Shown in pieces: positions 48,132 through 56,664 of a DNA stretch of 64,000 bases. Origin of the DNA: Duganella phyllosphaerae (GTDB taxonomy: Bacteria; Pseudomonadota; Gammaproteobacteria; Burkholderiales; Burkholderiaceae_D); assembly GCF_001758785.1 (NCBI RefSeq), contig NZ_LROM01000082.1:62001-126000 (forward strand), written 5' to 3'. Made by a program: the position numbers and the translations under genes. The notes under the pieces are model-generated. The model was not told the origin of the DNA, did not search any database, and saw only the letters and a program-made list of their open reading frames with translations. Position 1 is the stretch's first letter. Every line of letters begins with the position of its first letter.

Positions 48132-49040
48132 TTACTTGGCTTGTTTCTTGATCAGTTTGTCCAGCATGTCGCACTCTTCCGCGGTCAGGTCGGTCAGCGG
48201 AGCGCGGACCGGACCGGCATCGTGGCCAACCAGGCGGGCGCCGGCCTTGACGATGCTGACGGCGTAACCGGCTTTGCGGTTGCGGATTTCCAGGTATGGC
48301 AGGAAGAACTCGTCGATCATGCGGTTTTGTTCTGCGAAGTTATCCGCAGCAACTGCATGGTAGAAGTCCATCGCCAGTTGTGGCACGAAGTTGAACACTG
48401 CCGACGAGTATACCGGAGTACCGATGGCCTTGTAGGCAGCGGCGTACACTTCGGCAGTAGGCAGGCCGCCCAGGTAGCTGAAGCGGTCGCCCATTTTGCG
48501 CCAGATCGACACCATCAGTTCGATGTCGCCGATGCCGTCCTTGAAGCCGATCAGGTTAGGGCAACGGTCGGCCAGGCGGGCCAGCGAATCAGGGGTCAGG
48601 CGGCAGTTGGCGCGGTTGTACACGACCACGCCCAGGTTGGTGGCTTTGCAGACTTCAGCAACGTGCTCGACCAGGCCGTCCTGGCTCGCTTCGGTCAGGT
48701 AGTGTGGCAGCAGCAGCAAGCCTTGCGCGCCGGCTTTCTCGGCTTCTTTGGCGTAAGCTGCAGCAACGCGGGTCGGACCACCGACGCCGGCCAGGATCGG
48801 TACCTGGCCACGGCAGGTGTCAACCGCGGTCTTGATGATTTCAGGGAATTCTTGTGGGGTCAGCGAGAAGAACTCGCCGGTGCCGCCGGCGGCGAACAGG
48901 GCGCTGGCGCCGAATGGCGACAGCCACTCCAGGCGCTCGATGTACGATTTCTTGTTGAAGTCACCCTGGGCATCGAAGTCGGTGATAGGGAACGACAGCA
49001 GGCCAGAGGAAAGGATTTTTTTCAGGTCATTCGGTTGCAT
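48132..49040 (-). CDS. kdgD: 5-dehydro-4-deoxyglucarate dehydratase
   Basis: DHDPS-superfamily TIM-barrel lyase, 302 residues, that dehydrates and decarboxylates 5-dehydro-4-deoxy-D-glucarate to 2,5-dioxopentanoate. The Schiff-base Lys167 (IGFKDGIGD) and Tyr141 (VVVYNRANC) are visible, as is the [10 protein letters not shown] loop. The start at 49040 has ggagac upstream; the frame extends to 49085 without support. It directly follows GarD in the pathway and precedes the semialdehyde dehydrogenase gene. A palindromic operator sits 72-93 bp upstream. Confidence 0.93.
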   Translation of the reverse strand: MQPNDLKKILSSGLLSFPITDFDAQGDFNKKSYIERLEWLSPFGASALFAAGGTGEFFSLTPQEFPEIIKTAVDTCRGQVPILAGVGGPTRVAAAYAKEAEKAGAQGLLLLPHYLTEASQDGLVEHVAEVCKATNLGVVVYNRANCRLTPDSLARLADRCPNLIGFKDGIGDIELMVSIWRKMGDRFSYLGGLPTAEVYAAAYKAIGTPVYSSAVFNFVPQLAMDFYHAVAADNFAEQNRMIDEFFLPYLEIRNRKAGYAVSIVKAGARLVGHDAGPVRAPLTDLTAEECDMLDKLIKKQAK

Positions 49041-49111
49041 AACAGTCTCCAATAATCGACATCTAGTGTGTGGAAGGGGTCTCACTCGGTGTGATCACGA
49101 TCATCTGCACC

Positions 49112-49133
49112 GGTTGTATGACATCGTACAACC
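49112..49133. promoter_or_regulatory. Candidate GntR operator upstream of kdgD
   Basis: A 22-bp near-palindrome with outer arms GGTTGTA / TACAACC and inner TGACATCG lies 72 bp upstream of kdgD. The 10-mer GTTGTATGAC (49113-49122) recurs at 50013-50022, just upstream of the neighbouring GntR gene, so that regulator may bind both sites. Confidence 0.6.
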
Positions 49134-49226
49134 ATATACGACCGGGGGCAAGCACTTTCCTGAGAACCGTTACAGGGTGTGTGGCCGCCGGGCAAAACAC
49201 TCACGGATTTGACTGTAACGCCAAGG

Positions 49227-50000
49227 TCAGGCGTCGGCCTCGATGCCCTCCTGGGCCCGTCGCAGGCGTTCGCGGCTATTGCTCAAGTGGGTGCGCATGG
49301 CCGCGCGCGCTGCTTCGGCATCCTGGCGCAGGATGGCGCGGTAGATATCGTCGTGTTCGCGGTTCACGCGCTCGAGGTAAGCTGCCGGATCGGAATGGGC
49401 CAGTTGCGCCGAGTTCACGCGCGCGCGCGGGATGATGGTGTTGCCAAGGTCGCTCAGGATATCGACAAAGTAACGGTTGCCCGTCGATTGCGCGATCAAC
49501 AGGTGGAAGTGGACGTCCGCCTCCACCGAGCCCGGCAAGCCGGCCGAACTTTGAATCCGCGCCAGGGCCTCGCCCATCTGCTGCACCTGCTCTTCGCTGC
49601 GGCGGCTGGCCGCCAGCCAGGCCGCCTCGGTTTCCAGGCTGATGCGCAGTTCCAGTATGGACAGCACGTCGCCGATGGTGCGGATGGTGTCGGACGAGAT
49701 GCGCAGGTTGGCCGGTTGCGGCGCCAGCACGAAGGTGCCGATGCCGTGGCGCGTTTGCACCAGGCCGGCGGCTTGCAGGTGCGAAATCGCTTCGCGCACC
49801 ACGGTGCGGCTGACGCCATGCATTTCCATGATCACCGATTCGGTCGGCAGCTTTTCGCCCGGTTTCAGGGTGCCGGCCTGTATGGTCTGGGTAAAGCTTT
49901 CCACCACGCCCTGGGCCAGGTTGCGGTGCTTCTTGCGCGGCGCGGGCGTAGGCGCGAGCACTGGCGATGGTGGAATGGTGGCTGCTGCGGTGTGATTCAT
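49227..50000 (-). CDS. FadR-subfamily GntR transcriptional regulator
   Basis: 257-residue regulator with a Pro/Ala-rich N-terminal tail of about 25 residues. The winged helix follows (QGVVESFTQTIQAGTLKPGE, KLPTESVIMEMHGVSRTVVR), then a C-terminal FCD domain containing VHFHLLIAQSTGN and the late His residues. It is upstream of kdgD on the same strand, with a palindrome between the two genes, and is the second regulator of the pectin/galacturonate locus. A half-site matching that palindrome lies 13 bp upstream of its own start, suggesting autoregulation. The effector is not known. Confidence 0.9.
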   Translation of the reverse strand: MNHTAAATIPPSPVLAPTPAPRKKHRNLAQGVVESFTQTIQAGTLKPGEKLPTESVIMEMHGVSRTVVREAISHLQAAGLVQTRHGIGTFVLAPQPANLRISSDTIRTIGDVLSILELRISLETEAAWLAASRRSEEQVQQMGEALARIQSSAGLPGSVEADVHFHLLIAQSTGNRYFVDILSDLGNTIIPRARVNSAQLAHSDPAAYLERVNREHDDIYRAILRQDAEAARAAMRTHLSNSRERLRRAQEGIEADA

Positions 50001-50127
50001 GGTGACGGGCTTGTTGTATGACGACTGTTGCCATTATCGCCCATGCAGCCATGCCGATCGACGCCGAATGGCGGATTTCTGGTCAAAATGATGATTAACA
50101 CATCGTTTATGCCACAAACAGGGGCAA

Positions 50128-50946
50128 TCAAACCAGCAGCGCGGCACTCATCGAAGCGGCGTCGGCGCGCGACTCGCGCAGGATCTGCTCGAGCGCGGCA
50201 TTGTCGTCGATAAAACCGGCCAGGCCAGCCGGCTGGCCGGCGGGCGCCAGCGGCGAGGCCACCGGCGCCAGGTGTTTGGCGATGAGCAAGGTATCGCGCA
50301 GGCCCAGCGGTGGCGGCGTGAGCGTGGCGCCGGGCAGCGATACCACGGACAGCGCCACCGGATCCGGGATGCACAGCTTTTTCATCAGTTCGCGGGCGAT
50401 GATTTCCTGCGGTGCGCCAAACCAGTCGGCCGGGTCGTCCAGCAGACCAGGCATGTCGTCGGCCCTGGACAGCAGGTAAAAGCCCCCTGCTTCGTGGATG
50501 ATGCCGGCGAACAGCGCGGTATCGGGATCGGTGGCGGTCAGCTTGCCGCCGATCACATACGACAGCGCGGCCACGTGGGCGGTATGGCGCCATAATTGCT
50601 CGGCCTTGGCACGCAGTTGCGGGTCGCGGATGCGCGCGCCGAATTGGCGCACCACCATCGCTGCCGCCATCGAGTACAGGTGGCGGTAGCCCACGCGCGC
50701 CACGGCGGCGCGCACGCTGGTAATCGGCGTGCCGCCCCGGTTGAACACGGCGGCATTGGCCAGCGCCACGGTGCGGGCGGCCAGGACCGGCTCGGCCAGC
50801 ACACAGCGCAGCACCTCTTCGGCCTCGGCATCGGGATCGGCCAGCATCATCTGCAGGCGCAGGGCCGCGTTGACGCTGGTAGGGAAGACCAGCTCGCCGC
50901 GCGCGGCTTGCGTCACTATCTGCGAGATCTGGTTAAGTTTAATCAT
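50128..50946 (-). CDS. HDOD domain protein
   Basis: 272-residue protein dominated by an HDOD domain (about residues 10-210), with ELVFPTSVNAALRLQMML at the start, RTVALANAAVFNRGG, and LFAGIIHEAGGFYLLS. HDOD proteins are non-catalytic relatives of HD phosphohydrolases and usually act in signalling scaffolds; no GGDEF, EAL or receiver domain is attached here. The start at 50946 has no ribosome site, and a perfect TATAAT ends only 6 bp before it, implying a leaderless mRNA. An in-frame TTG at 50982 is the only upstream option and lies in the -35. Confidence 0.85.
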   Translation of the reverse strand: MIKLNQISQIVTQAARGELVFPTSVNAALRLQMMLADPDAEAEEVLRCVLAEPVLAARTVALANAAVFNRGGTPITSVRAAVARVGYRHLYSMAAAMVVRQFGARIRDPQLRAKAEQLWRHTAHVAALSYVIGGKLTATDPDTALFAGIIHEAGGFYLLSRADDMPGLLDDPADWFGAPQEIIARELMKKLCIPDPVALSVVSLPGATLTPPPLGLRDTLLIAKHLAPVASPLAPAGQPAGLAGFIDDNAALEQILRESRADAASMSAALLV

Positions 50947-50952
50947 GGAAAC

Positions 50953-50982
50953 ATTATAGCCGCACGGCCAATGATGCTTCAA
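50953..50982 (-). promoter_or_regulatory. Promoter of the HDOD gene (leaderless mRNA predicted)
   Basis: Minus strand TTGAAG (-35, 50977-50982), 18-bp spacer, TATAAT (-10, 50953-50958). Only six bases separate the -10 from the ATG at 50946, so transcription should start at or within one base of the start codon. Confidence 0.75.
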
Positions 50983-51011
50983 CCGCTTTCATGCGCGGTG
51001 TGTGGGATGGG

Positions 51012-51033
51012 GCCCCGCGCCGGTACGCGGGGC
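51012..51033. terminator. GC-rich hairpin after the terD-like gene
   Basis: An 8-bp stem GCCCCGCG / CGCGGGGC with a six-base loop, 20 bp past the stop of the distal TerD-like gene. There is no T-run on the minus side, so termination there would be inefficient; it precedes the HDOD promoter. Confidence 0.4.
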
Positions 51034-51053
51034 TTTGCTGCGGTATTACTCTT

Positions 51054-51635
51054 TTACAGGTGCGCGGAAATTTGCGGCAGCAGGTCGTCAAAGGTACGGC
51101 CGTTGCCGTTTTCGCCGATCGCGTGCATTTTCCAGGCGCCGTTGTGACGGTAGACCTTGGCCATGATCTGGGCCGAGTGCGGGCCTTGTACCGACAGGTT
51201 GAAGCGCGCCACTTCCTGACCGTTGCTGGCATCGACCAGGCGGCAGTAGGCGTTTTCCACCTGCGCGAAGGTCTGGCCGGTGAAGCTGTTGACGGTAAAC
51301 ACCAGGCTCTTGACGGACGCTGGCACGGCGCCCAGGTCGACGTTGATCTGTTCGTCGTCGCCATCGCCGGCGCCGGTGCGGTTGTCACCGGTGTGGACCA
51401 CGCTGCCGTCCTTGCTGCGCAGCTGGCGGAACCAGATCACGTCCACCGGACTGTTGCCTTCGTCGAACATGACGACCGAAGCGTCGAGATCGACCGCTTC
51501 GCTCTTCGAGCCGAAGCCGAGGAAGCCCTTGGACTTGATGGCATCCCAGCCCAGGCCCATGGTGACCTTGCCGAGGGCGCCGCCGCCTTGTTTTTCCAGA
51601 TTGATCTTCTGGCCTTTGCTCAAACTGACTGACAT
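51054..51635 (-). CDS. TerD-family stress protein
   Basis: 193-residue TerD-domain protein. Such proteins bind Ca2+ through conserved acidic loops and belong to tellurium/stress-resistance loci, but their exact action is unsettled. The family blocks are visible: VSLSKGQKINLEK at the start, GLGWDA, the acidic DLDASVVMFDE, and DGSVVHTGDNRTGAGDGDDEQ with the clustered Asp/Glu. It is the last gene of a four-gene unit with an AIM24-type gene, a second TerD gene and a DUF475 gene, all on the minus strand with 18-92 bp gaps. Confidence 0.93.
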   Translation of the reverse strand: MSVSLSKGQKINLEKQGGGALGKVTMGLGWDAIKSKGFLGFGSKSEAVDLDASVVMFDEGNSPVDVIWFRQLRSKDGSVVHTGDNRTGAGDGDDEQINVDLGAVPASVKSLVFTVNSFTGQTFAQVENAYCRLVDASNGQEVARFNLSVQGPHSAQIMAKVYRHNGAWKMHAIGENGNGRTFDDLLPQISAHL

Positions 51636-51659
51636 GTTTGTTCTCCTTGATTGTAGGTT

Positions 51660-52355
51660 TTACTGGGCCGGGGTCTGCACCCAGGTTTTGAAGGCCGTGC
51701 TGTTGCGCGAGCAGATCAGCACTTTGCCGCTGCCGGAAAAGCGCAGCACCATGCCTTCGCCGCTGGTCTGGCTATTGACCAGGTTGCCGAGGAAGCCGCT
51801 GCTGCCACCGGTGGTGACCGAGATCTCGTAGCGCAGGCGACTGTCCCACGCCACCACGTGCGCATTGTCGATGACGACGTCGCGCCCGGGCGTGACGTCC
51901 AATTGCGACATCGAACCGAAGCCCGACACCGCCACCTGGCCATTGCCACCGGTCTCGGTGATGAAGAAGCCGCCGCTCTGGGCGAACAGCGCATTGCCGA
52001 GGTTTTGCGTACGCACCTTCAGTTCCACCGTTTCGGACGCCGCCACGAAGGCGCCGTCGCTGAGCATGTACTGCTCCTTGCCGACATCGAGGATTTGCAC
52101 CGCGCCCGGCAGCCGCGGCGACAGCAGGCAATCGCCGTCGCCGCGCACCGCTTCGATATGCTGCTGGAAGAAGGATTCGCCGTTGGCAAAGCGCCGCATG
52201 ATGGCAGCACCAATGCCGCCGGTCATCTTGCCCTTGAGGTCAAGCGCCTCTTCCATCATCACCATCGCATCGGACTCGCAGTAAATCTTTTCACCGCGTG
52301 CCAGCGACACATGCAGGAACGGATCGATATCACCGGTGACCGAAAATTTTGGCAT
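51660..52355 (-). CDS. AIM24/TIGR00266-family protein
   Basis: 231-residue protein matching the AIM24-like (TIGR00266) family, a beta-rich fold of unknown biochemical role often encoded with TerD proteins. Features are LARGEKIYCESDAMVMMEE near the start, a GKMTGGIGAAIMRRFANGESFF glycine-rich segment split by the domain core, and a C-terminal FSGSGKVLICSRN. No signal peptide or membrane helix is visible, so it is likely cytoplasmic. It lies between the two TerD genes with gaps of 24 and 18 bp. Confidence 0.85.
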   Translation of the reverse strand: MPKFSVTGDIDPFLHVSLARGEKIYCESDAMVMMEEALDLKGKMTGGIGAAIMRRFANGESFFQQHIEAVRGDGDCLLSPRLPGAVQILDVGKEQYMLSDGAFVAASETVELKVRTQNLGNALFAQSGGFFITETGGNGQVAVSGFGSMSQLDVTPGRDVVIDNAHVVAWDSRLRYEISVTTGGSSGFLGNLVNSQTSGEGMVLRFSGSGKVLICSRNSTAFKTWVQTPAQ

Positions 52356-52373
52356 GACGAATCCTTTCCTGGT

Positions 52374-52949
52374 TTAAACGCTGACGCCGAACGAGGCTGC
52401 GAGAGGGCCGAGGCCGCCCTTGAAGCCCTGGCCCACGGCCTTGAATTTCCACTCGGCGCCGTTGCGATACACCTCGCCGAAGATCATGGCCGACTCGGTC
52501 GAACCGTCTTCCGACAGGTCGTAGCGGGCAATTTCCGCTTCGCCGGCAGCGTTGACGGTGCGCACGTAGGCCTTTTGCACCTGGCCGAAGTTCTGCTTGC
52601 GGGCGTCGCCGTCGTGGATGGTCACGCAAATGGCGATGCGCTCGATGTCGGCCGGCACGGTGGCCAGGTCGATGGTAACGGTTTCGTCGTCGCCAGCGCC
52701 GTCGCCGGTGCGGTTGTCACCGGAGTGGGTGACGGCGCCGTCGGACGACTTGAGGTTGTTGTAGAAGATGAAGTCGTTGTCGGCGCGAACTTTGCCGTCG
52801 GCCTTGAGCAGGAATGCAGAACCGTCCAGGTCGAACGCGCTGCCATCGGTGGAGCGCACGTCCCAGCCGAGGCCGACGATGATTTTCGACAGGCCTGGGG
52901 CTTCTTTGCTCAGATTAACGTTACCGCCTTTTTGCAGACTGATTGCCAT
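52374..52949 (-). CDS. TerD-family stress protein
   Basis: 191-residue TerD-domain protein, paralogous to the one two genes downstream. It starts [19 protein letters not shown] and has [20 protein letters not shown] and the Asp-rich [21 protein letters not shown] that forms the metal-binding loop. Conserved [20 protein letters not shown] follows. A clean ribosome site (aaggag) precedes the start. Together with the AIM24-type protein, a second TerD and the DUF475 protein it forms a compact ter-like module lacking terA, terB and a canonical terC. Confidence 0.94.
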   Translation of the reverse strand: MAISLQKGGNVNLSKEAPGLSKIIVGLGWDVRSTDGSAFDLDGSAFLLKADGKVRADNDFIFYNNLKSSDGAVTHSGDNRTGDGAGDDETVTIDLATVPADIERIAICVTIHDGDARKQNFGQVQKAYVRTVNAAGEAEIARYDLSEDGSTESAMIFGEVYRNGAEWKFKAVGQGFKGGLGPLAASFGVSV

Positions 52950-53041
52950 GGTAAGACTCCTTAAAAAGAAAACCGGACTAGGGGTACTACAGAGCAGCGA
53001 GCCGTGTCCGTAATAGACGGCCCGCTGTGTTCTTTGGTTCG

Positions 53042-54097
53042 TTACTTCGCTGCGATGGCCGCAGTAGCTTCCTGCTGACGACGGTAACGGATCGAGGACC
53101 AGACCGAGGCGGCAATGAACGCTACACCGATCAGGCCGGTAAAGATTTCCGGCACGTGGAACTTCATACTTGCCAACATGATCGCCGCCAGGATACCGAT
53201 GGCGTAGTGGGCGCCGTGCTCAAGATACACGAACTGGTCGAGAGTACCTTTTTTCACCAGGTACACCGTCATCGAACGCACGAACATCGCGCCGATGGCC
53301 AGGCCCAGCATGATGATCACGACGTCGGTGGTGATGGCAAACGCGCCGATCACGCCGTCAAAGCTGAACGATGCATCAAGCACTTCCAGATACAGGAAAC
53401 CGCCGATACCGCCCTTTTTGACCATGTCGCCGACATCGCTGCCGCCTTCTTCCTCTTTTTCCAGCAGGCTGCTGATCGCATCGACACCGACGTACACCAG
53501 GATGCCCCACAGGCCGGAGATCAGCACGACCAGTTTTTGCGCTTCGGTGACGATGCTCATGCAGCCCAGCAGCACGGCCAGCGAAATCATCACCGAGATC
53601 GACGAGACCTTGCCCAGTGAACCGAGTTTCTTCTCGAAGTTACCGAGCCAGTGCACTTCCTTGTCGCTGTCGAGCAGGAAGTTCAGGAATACCAGCAGCA
53701 GGAACATGCCGCCGAAGGCCGCCACTTCAGCGTGGTGGTTGGTCAGGTGCATCGAATAGGTTTTCGGATCGTTCAGTGCCAGCGTCCACACATCCATGAT
53801 GCTGATGTCGGCGGCGACCGCCACGATGACCAGCGGGAACAGCAAGCGCATACCGAACACGGCGATGATGATGCCCAGGCCCAGGAACAGCTTTTGCCAG
53901 AATTCGTCCCAGTTCTTCAGGACCGACGCGTTGACCACCGCGTTATCGAACGACAGCGACACTTCCATCGCCGCCAAAATCACTGCCACGCCGAACGCCG
54001 ACAGCGCCCCGCTCCATCCGCCCAATTCGTAACCCCACCAGCCGGCCAAACCCAGGCAGATGAAGGTCACGAGGAAGGAAATTCTGAAATGCTTCAT
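53042..54097 (-). CDS. DUF475 family membrane protein (TerC-related)
   Basis: 351-residue integral membrane protein with about nine helices, matching DUF475, a relative of TerC. Acidic intramembrane positions ([19 protein letters not shown] and [16 protein letters not shown]) are the conserved repeat motifs of the TerC superfamily and suggest metal ion binding or transport. A Glu-rich cytoplasmic loop ([13 protein letters not shown]) lies between the halves. The start at 54097 has gagaga upstream; the frame extends to 54157 without support. It heads the TerD/AIM24 gene group and is divergent from an NhaR-like regulator. Confidence 0.92.
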   Translation of the reverse strand: MKHFRISFLVTFICLGLAGWWGYELGGWSGALSAFGVAVILAAMEVSLSFDNAVVNASVLKNWDEFWQKLFLGLGIIIAVFGMRLLFPLVIVAVAADISIMDVWTLALNDPKTYSMHLTNHHAEVAAFGGMFLLLVFLNFLLDSDKEVHWLGNFEKKLGSLGKVSSISVMISLAVLLGCMSIVTEAQKLVVLISGLWGILVYVGVDAISSLLEKEEEGGSDVGDMVKKGGIGGFLYLEVLDASFSFDGVIGAFAITTDVVIIMLGLAIGAMFVRSMTVYLVKKGTLDQFVYLEHGAHYAIGILAAIMLASMKFHVPEIFTGLIGVAFIAASVWSSIRYRRQQEATAAIAAK

Positions 54098-54176
54098 GGA
54101 TTTCTCTCGTTGTAAGTTATAAATCGACACCTGGCAGTATAGGGTCTGACAACTCATTTAAAAATAGAAGATAATT

Positions 54177-54189
54177 GAAGTATTACTTC
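54177..54189. promoter_or_regulatory. Palindrome in the DUF475/LysR intergenic region
   Basis: GAAGTATTACTTC is a perfect interrupted palindrome located 22 bp before the LysR-type gene and 80 bp before the divergent DUF475 gene. Its position fits a LysR-type regulator site, but no footprint consensus could be checked. Confidence 0.4.
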
Positions 54190-54210
54190 GTATTAATTGA
54201 AGGGTTGTTG

Positions 54211-55116
54211 ATGAAAACCAGCGGTCTGAACTATCGTCACTTGTACTTTTTCTGGATCGTTGCCAAGGAAGGCGGCGTCACCCGCGCGGCTGAGCGGCTG
54301 GGGCTGGCGGTGCAAACCATCAGCATGCAGCTCTCCGCGCTGGAATTATCGATAGGCAAGCAACTGCTGGAGCCACAGGGCCGGCGCTTGGTGCCCACCG
54401 AGGCCGGCAGGTTGGCGCTCAGCTATTGCGAGCAGATTTTTTTGCTGGGCGACCAGTTGCAGGATGCGCTCGACGAAGCCGAGGCCGGCAAGATGCGGTT
54501 GACCGTCGGCATTTCCGACTCGCTGCCCAAGCTGATCGCGTTCCGCCTGCTGCAAGCCACGCAGACCATGAACAAGCAGGTGCGGCTGGTGTGCATGGAA
54601 GACGAATTCGAAAACCTGCTGGCCGACCTGGCCCTGGGCAAGCTCGACGTGGTGCTGACCGACCGTACCGTGCGCGCCGGCGGCAGCCTCAAGGTGTTCA
54701 GCCACCTGCTGGGCGAGAGCGACATGAAGCTGTTCGGGGTGCCGCGCCTGGCGGACAAATATCGCGGCAACTTCCCGGCCAGCCTGCACCACGCGCCGCT
54801 GTTGGTACCCACCCGCAACAACGCGCTGCGCGGACGGATCGATACCTGGCTGGTGCAGCACAAGGTGCGCGCCGAGATCGCCGGCGAATTCGAAGACAAC
54901 GCCATGCTCAATACGTTCGGCCGTAACGGCATGGGCCTGTTCTTCGCCCCGTCGGCGCTGGCGCACGACATCGAAGACCAGCTGGGCGCGGTACTGGTAG
55001 GCGACGCCCCCGAACTGCGCGAACACTTCTACGCCATCTCCAACGAACGCAAGATCCGCCACCCCGCAATCGAAGCCATCATCTCGGCCGTCCACAGCGG
55101 CCTCTTCGCCCACTGA
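54211..55116 (+). CDS. LysR-type transcriptional regulator, NhaR-like
   Basis: 301-residue LysR regulator. The N-terminal winged helix NYRHLYFFWIVAKEGGVTRA and AERLGLAVQTISMQLSALE is of the NhaR type, whose members begin LNYRHLYYFW. The effector-binding domain follows (MRLTVGISDSLPKLIAFRLL). In E. coli NhaR responds to Na+ and activates an antiporter gene; here it is divergent from the DUF475/ter-like genes and may regulate them, for example in response to ion stress. The start at 54211 has gaaggg upstream. Confidence 0.9.
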   Translation: MKTSGLNYRHLYFFWIVAKEGGVTRAAERLGLAVQTISMQLSALELSIGKQLLEPQGRRLVPTEAGRLALSYCEQIFLLGDQLQDALDEAEAGKMRLTVGISDSLPKLIAFRLLQATQTMNKQVRLVCMEDEFENLLADLALGKLDVVLTDRTVRAGGSLKVFSHLLGESDMKLFGVPRLADKYRGNFPASLHHAPLLVPTRNNALRGRIDTWLVQHKVRAEIAGEFEDNAMLNTFGRNGMGLFFAPSALAHDIEDQLGAVLVGDAPELREHFYAISNERKIRHPAIEAIISAVHSGLFAH

Positions 55117-55132
55117 ACGCCGGACCACTTCG

Positions 55133-55226
55133 GGGTCAGTGCCGACATTCGGACATTTTTGAACCTTTGTATTGAAGTGCGCATCAAAGAAAAAGTTCCG
55201 TAATGTCCGAATGTCGGCACTGACCC
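55133..55226. repeat. Palindromic repeat element with 25-bp inverted arms
   Basis: The 25-bp arm starting GGGTCAGTGCCGACATTCGG (55133-55157) has an exact complement at 55202-55226, separated by 44 bp that can partly pair further. The element sits in the 210-bp gap between the LysR gene and the CNNM gene. It resembles REP/BIME or MITE-type elements and could also act as a terminator. No transposase is adjacent. Confidence 0.85.
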
Positions 55227-55326
55227 TCGAATTTGGGGCCTCCCGAAAGAGGCAATTCGTGCTGCTTTGGGCCGCTGTCGTTTAATATAGGCGTTTTTAT
55301 ACGAAGAAATTCGCCGCTCGGCCCCT

Positions 55327-56664
55327 ATGCAAAACGTTCTGCTTGTCGTGCTCGCCCTATTTTTGGTCGCGCTCAATGGATTCTTTGTGGCGGCCGAATT
55401 CGGCATTGTCACGCTGCGTAAAACCCGGGTACGGGCAATTGCCAAGACGCAGGGGCTGCGGGGGCGCATCCTCGGCAAGGTGCACGGCGAGCTCGACGCC
55501 TACCTGTCGGCCTGCCAGCTCGGTATCACGTTGGCCTCGCTGGGCCTGGGCTGGGTGGGCGAGCCGGCCTTTGCCAGCCTGCTCGAGCCGGTGCTCACCG
55601 CCATCGGCATCACCAAGCCCGAAGTGGTGCATGGCATCGCCTTCGTGTTTGCCTTCAGCGTAATTTCCTTCCTGCACATCGTGGTGGGCGAACTGGCACC
55701 GAAGTCGCTGGCCATCCGCATGCCCGAAGCCGTGGGCCTCTGGGCCGCGCCGCCGCTGTATATTTTCTACTGGATCATGTACCCGTTCATCTGGGTACTG
55801 AACGCCAGCGCCAACATGGTGCTGCGCATTGCCGGCCTGTCCGGCAAGGGCGGCCACGACAGCCATTACTCGGTCGACGAACTCAAGCTGATCCTGCGCA
55901 CCAGCCAGCCGGGCGAAAAGTTCAACAAGGACGAGCGCAACATCCTGGCCCATTCGCTCGATTTTTCCGACCTGGCAGTCTCGGACCTGATGCGCCCGAT
56001 TAACGAGGTGATCAGCCTGCACGCGAGCCGCACGTTGGCCGACAACCTCGACACCATGCTGCGCAACCGCTTCAGCCGCTACCCGTACTACGACCGCGAC
56101 GGCGAGACCGTACTGGGCGTGGTGCACCTGAAAGACCTGTTCTTCGCCCAGCAGTCGGGCAAGCCGATTACCGACCTGGTGCCGTTCCTGCGGCCGGTTG
56201 AAACCATTTCAGCCCGCACGCCGGCGCTGGAACAGTTCCGCCGCTTCCGCGACGGCGCCCCGCACTTCGCGCTGATCGGCGAAAAAGGCAAGCGGCCGGT
56301 GGGCTTCATCACGCTCGACAATTTGCTCGGCGCGATGGTCGGCGAAATCCACGACGAATTCCGCCTCAACGAAAACGACTGGCTCAAGCAGCCGGACGGC
56401 ACCCTGATCGGCAAGGCCAGCCTGCCGATCTTCTCGCTCGAACGCACGCTGGGCATCGATATCGAGAACGAGGAACTGGGCATGGAGGAAGTCGAATCGG
56501 TGGGCGGGCTGATCATGGTCAAGCTCGGCGACATCCCCAAGCAGGGCCAGCGCATCAGCTTCCGGCATTTCGATATTGTGGCGAAAAAAATGAACGGACC
56601 GCGTATCCTGCTGGTCAAGGTGATACCGAAGGACGACACTGAAGATAACGCGGATCTGGATTAA
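55327..56664 (+). CDS. CNNM/CorC-type membrane protein (hemolysin family)
   Basis: 445-residue protein with the N-terminal DUF21/CNNM membrane domain (about 1-180: FLVALNGFFVAAEFGIVTLR, then LDAYLSACQLGITLASLGLG and VVGELAPKSLAIR). A tandem CBS pair follows (about 205-325), then a C-terminal CorC_HlyC domain (about 345-435). Relatives take part in Mg2+ or Co2+ transport and tolerance; the historical hemolysin name is probably misleading. It begins 100 bp after the palindromic repeat. Its last 50 bp overlap the convergent DUF2809 gene. Confidence 0.93.
   Translation: MQNVLLVVLALFLVALNGFFVAAEFGIVTLRKTRVRAIAKTQGLRGRILGKVHGELDAYLSACQLGITLASLGLGWVGEPAFASLLEPVLTAIGITKPEVVHGIAFVFAFSVISFLHIVVGELAPKSLAIRMPEAVGLWAAPPLYIFYWIMYPFIWVLNASANMVLRIAGLSGKGGHDSHYSVDELKLILRTSQPGEKFNKDERNILAHSLDFSDLAVSDLMRPINEVISLHASRTLADNLDTMLRNRFSRYPYYDRDGETVLGVVHLKDLFFAQQSGKPITDLVPFLRPVETISARTPALEQFRRFRDGAPHFALIGEKGKRPVGFITLDNLLGAMVGEIHDEFRLNENDWLKQPDGTLIGKASLPIFSLERTLGIDIENEELGMEEVESVGGLIMVKLGDIPKQGQRISFRHFDIVAKKMNGPRILLVKVIPKDDTEDNADLD

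Noticed and set aside
54136..54165. A possible -35/-10 pair for the DUF475 gene around TATACT
   Set aside because: Hexamer spacing and match were too poor to call a promoter.
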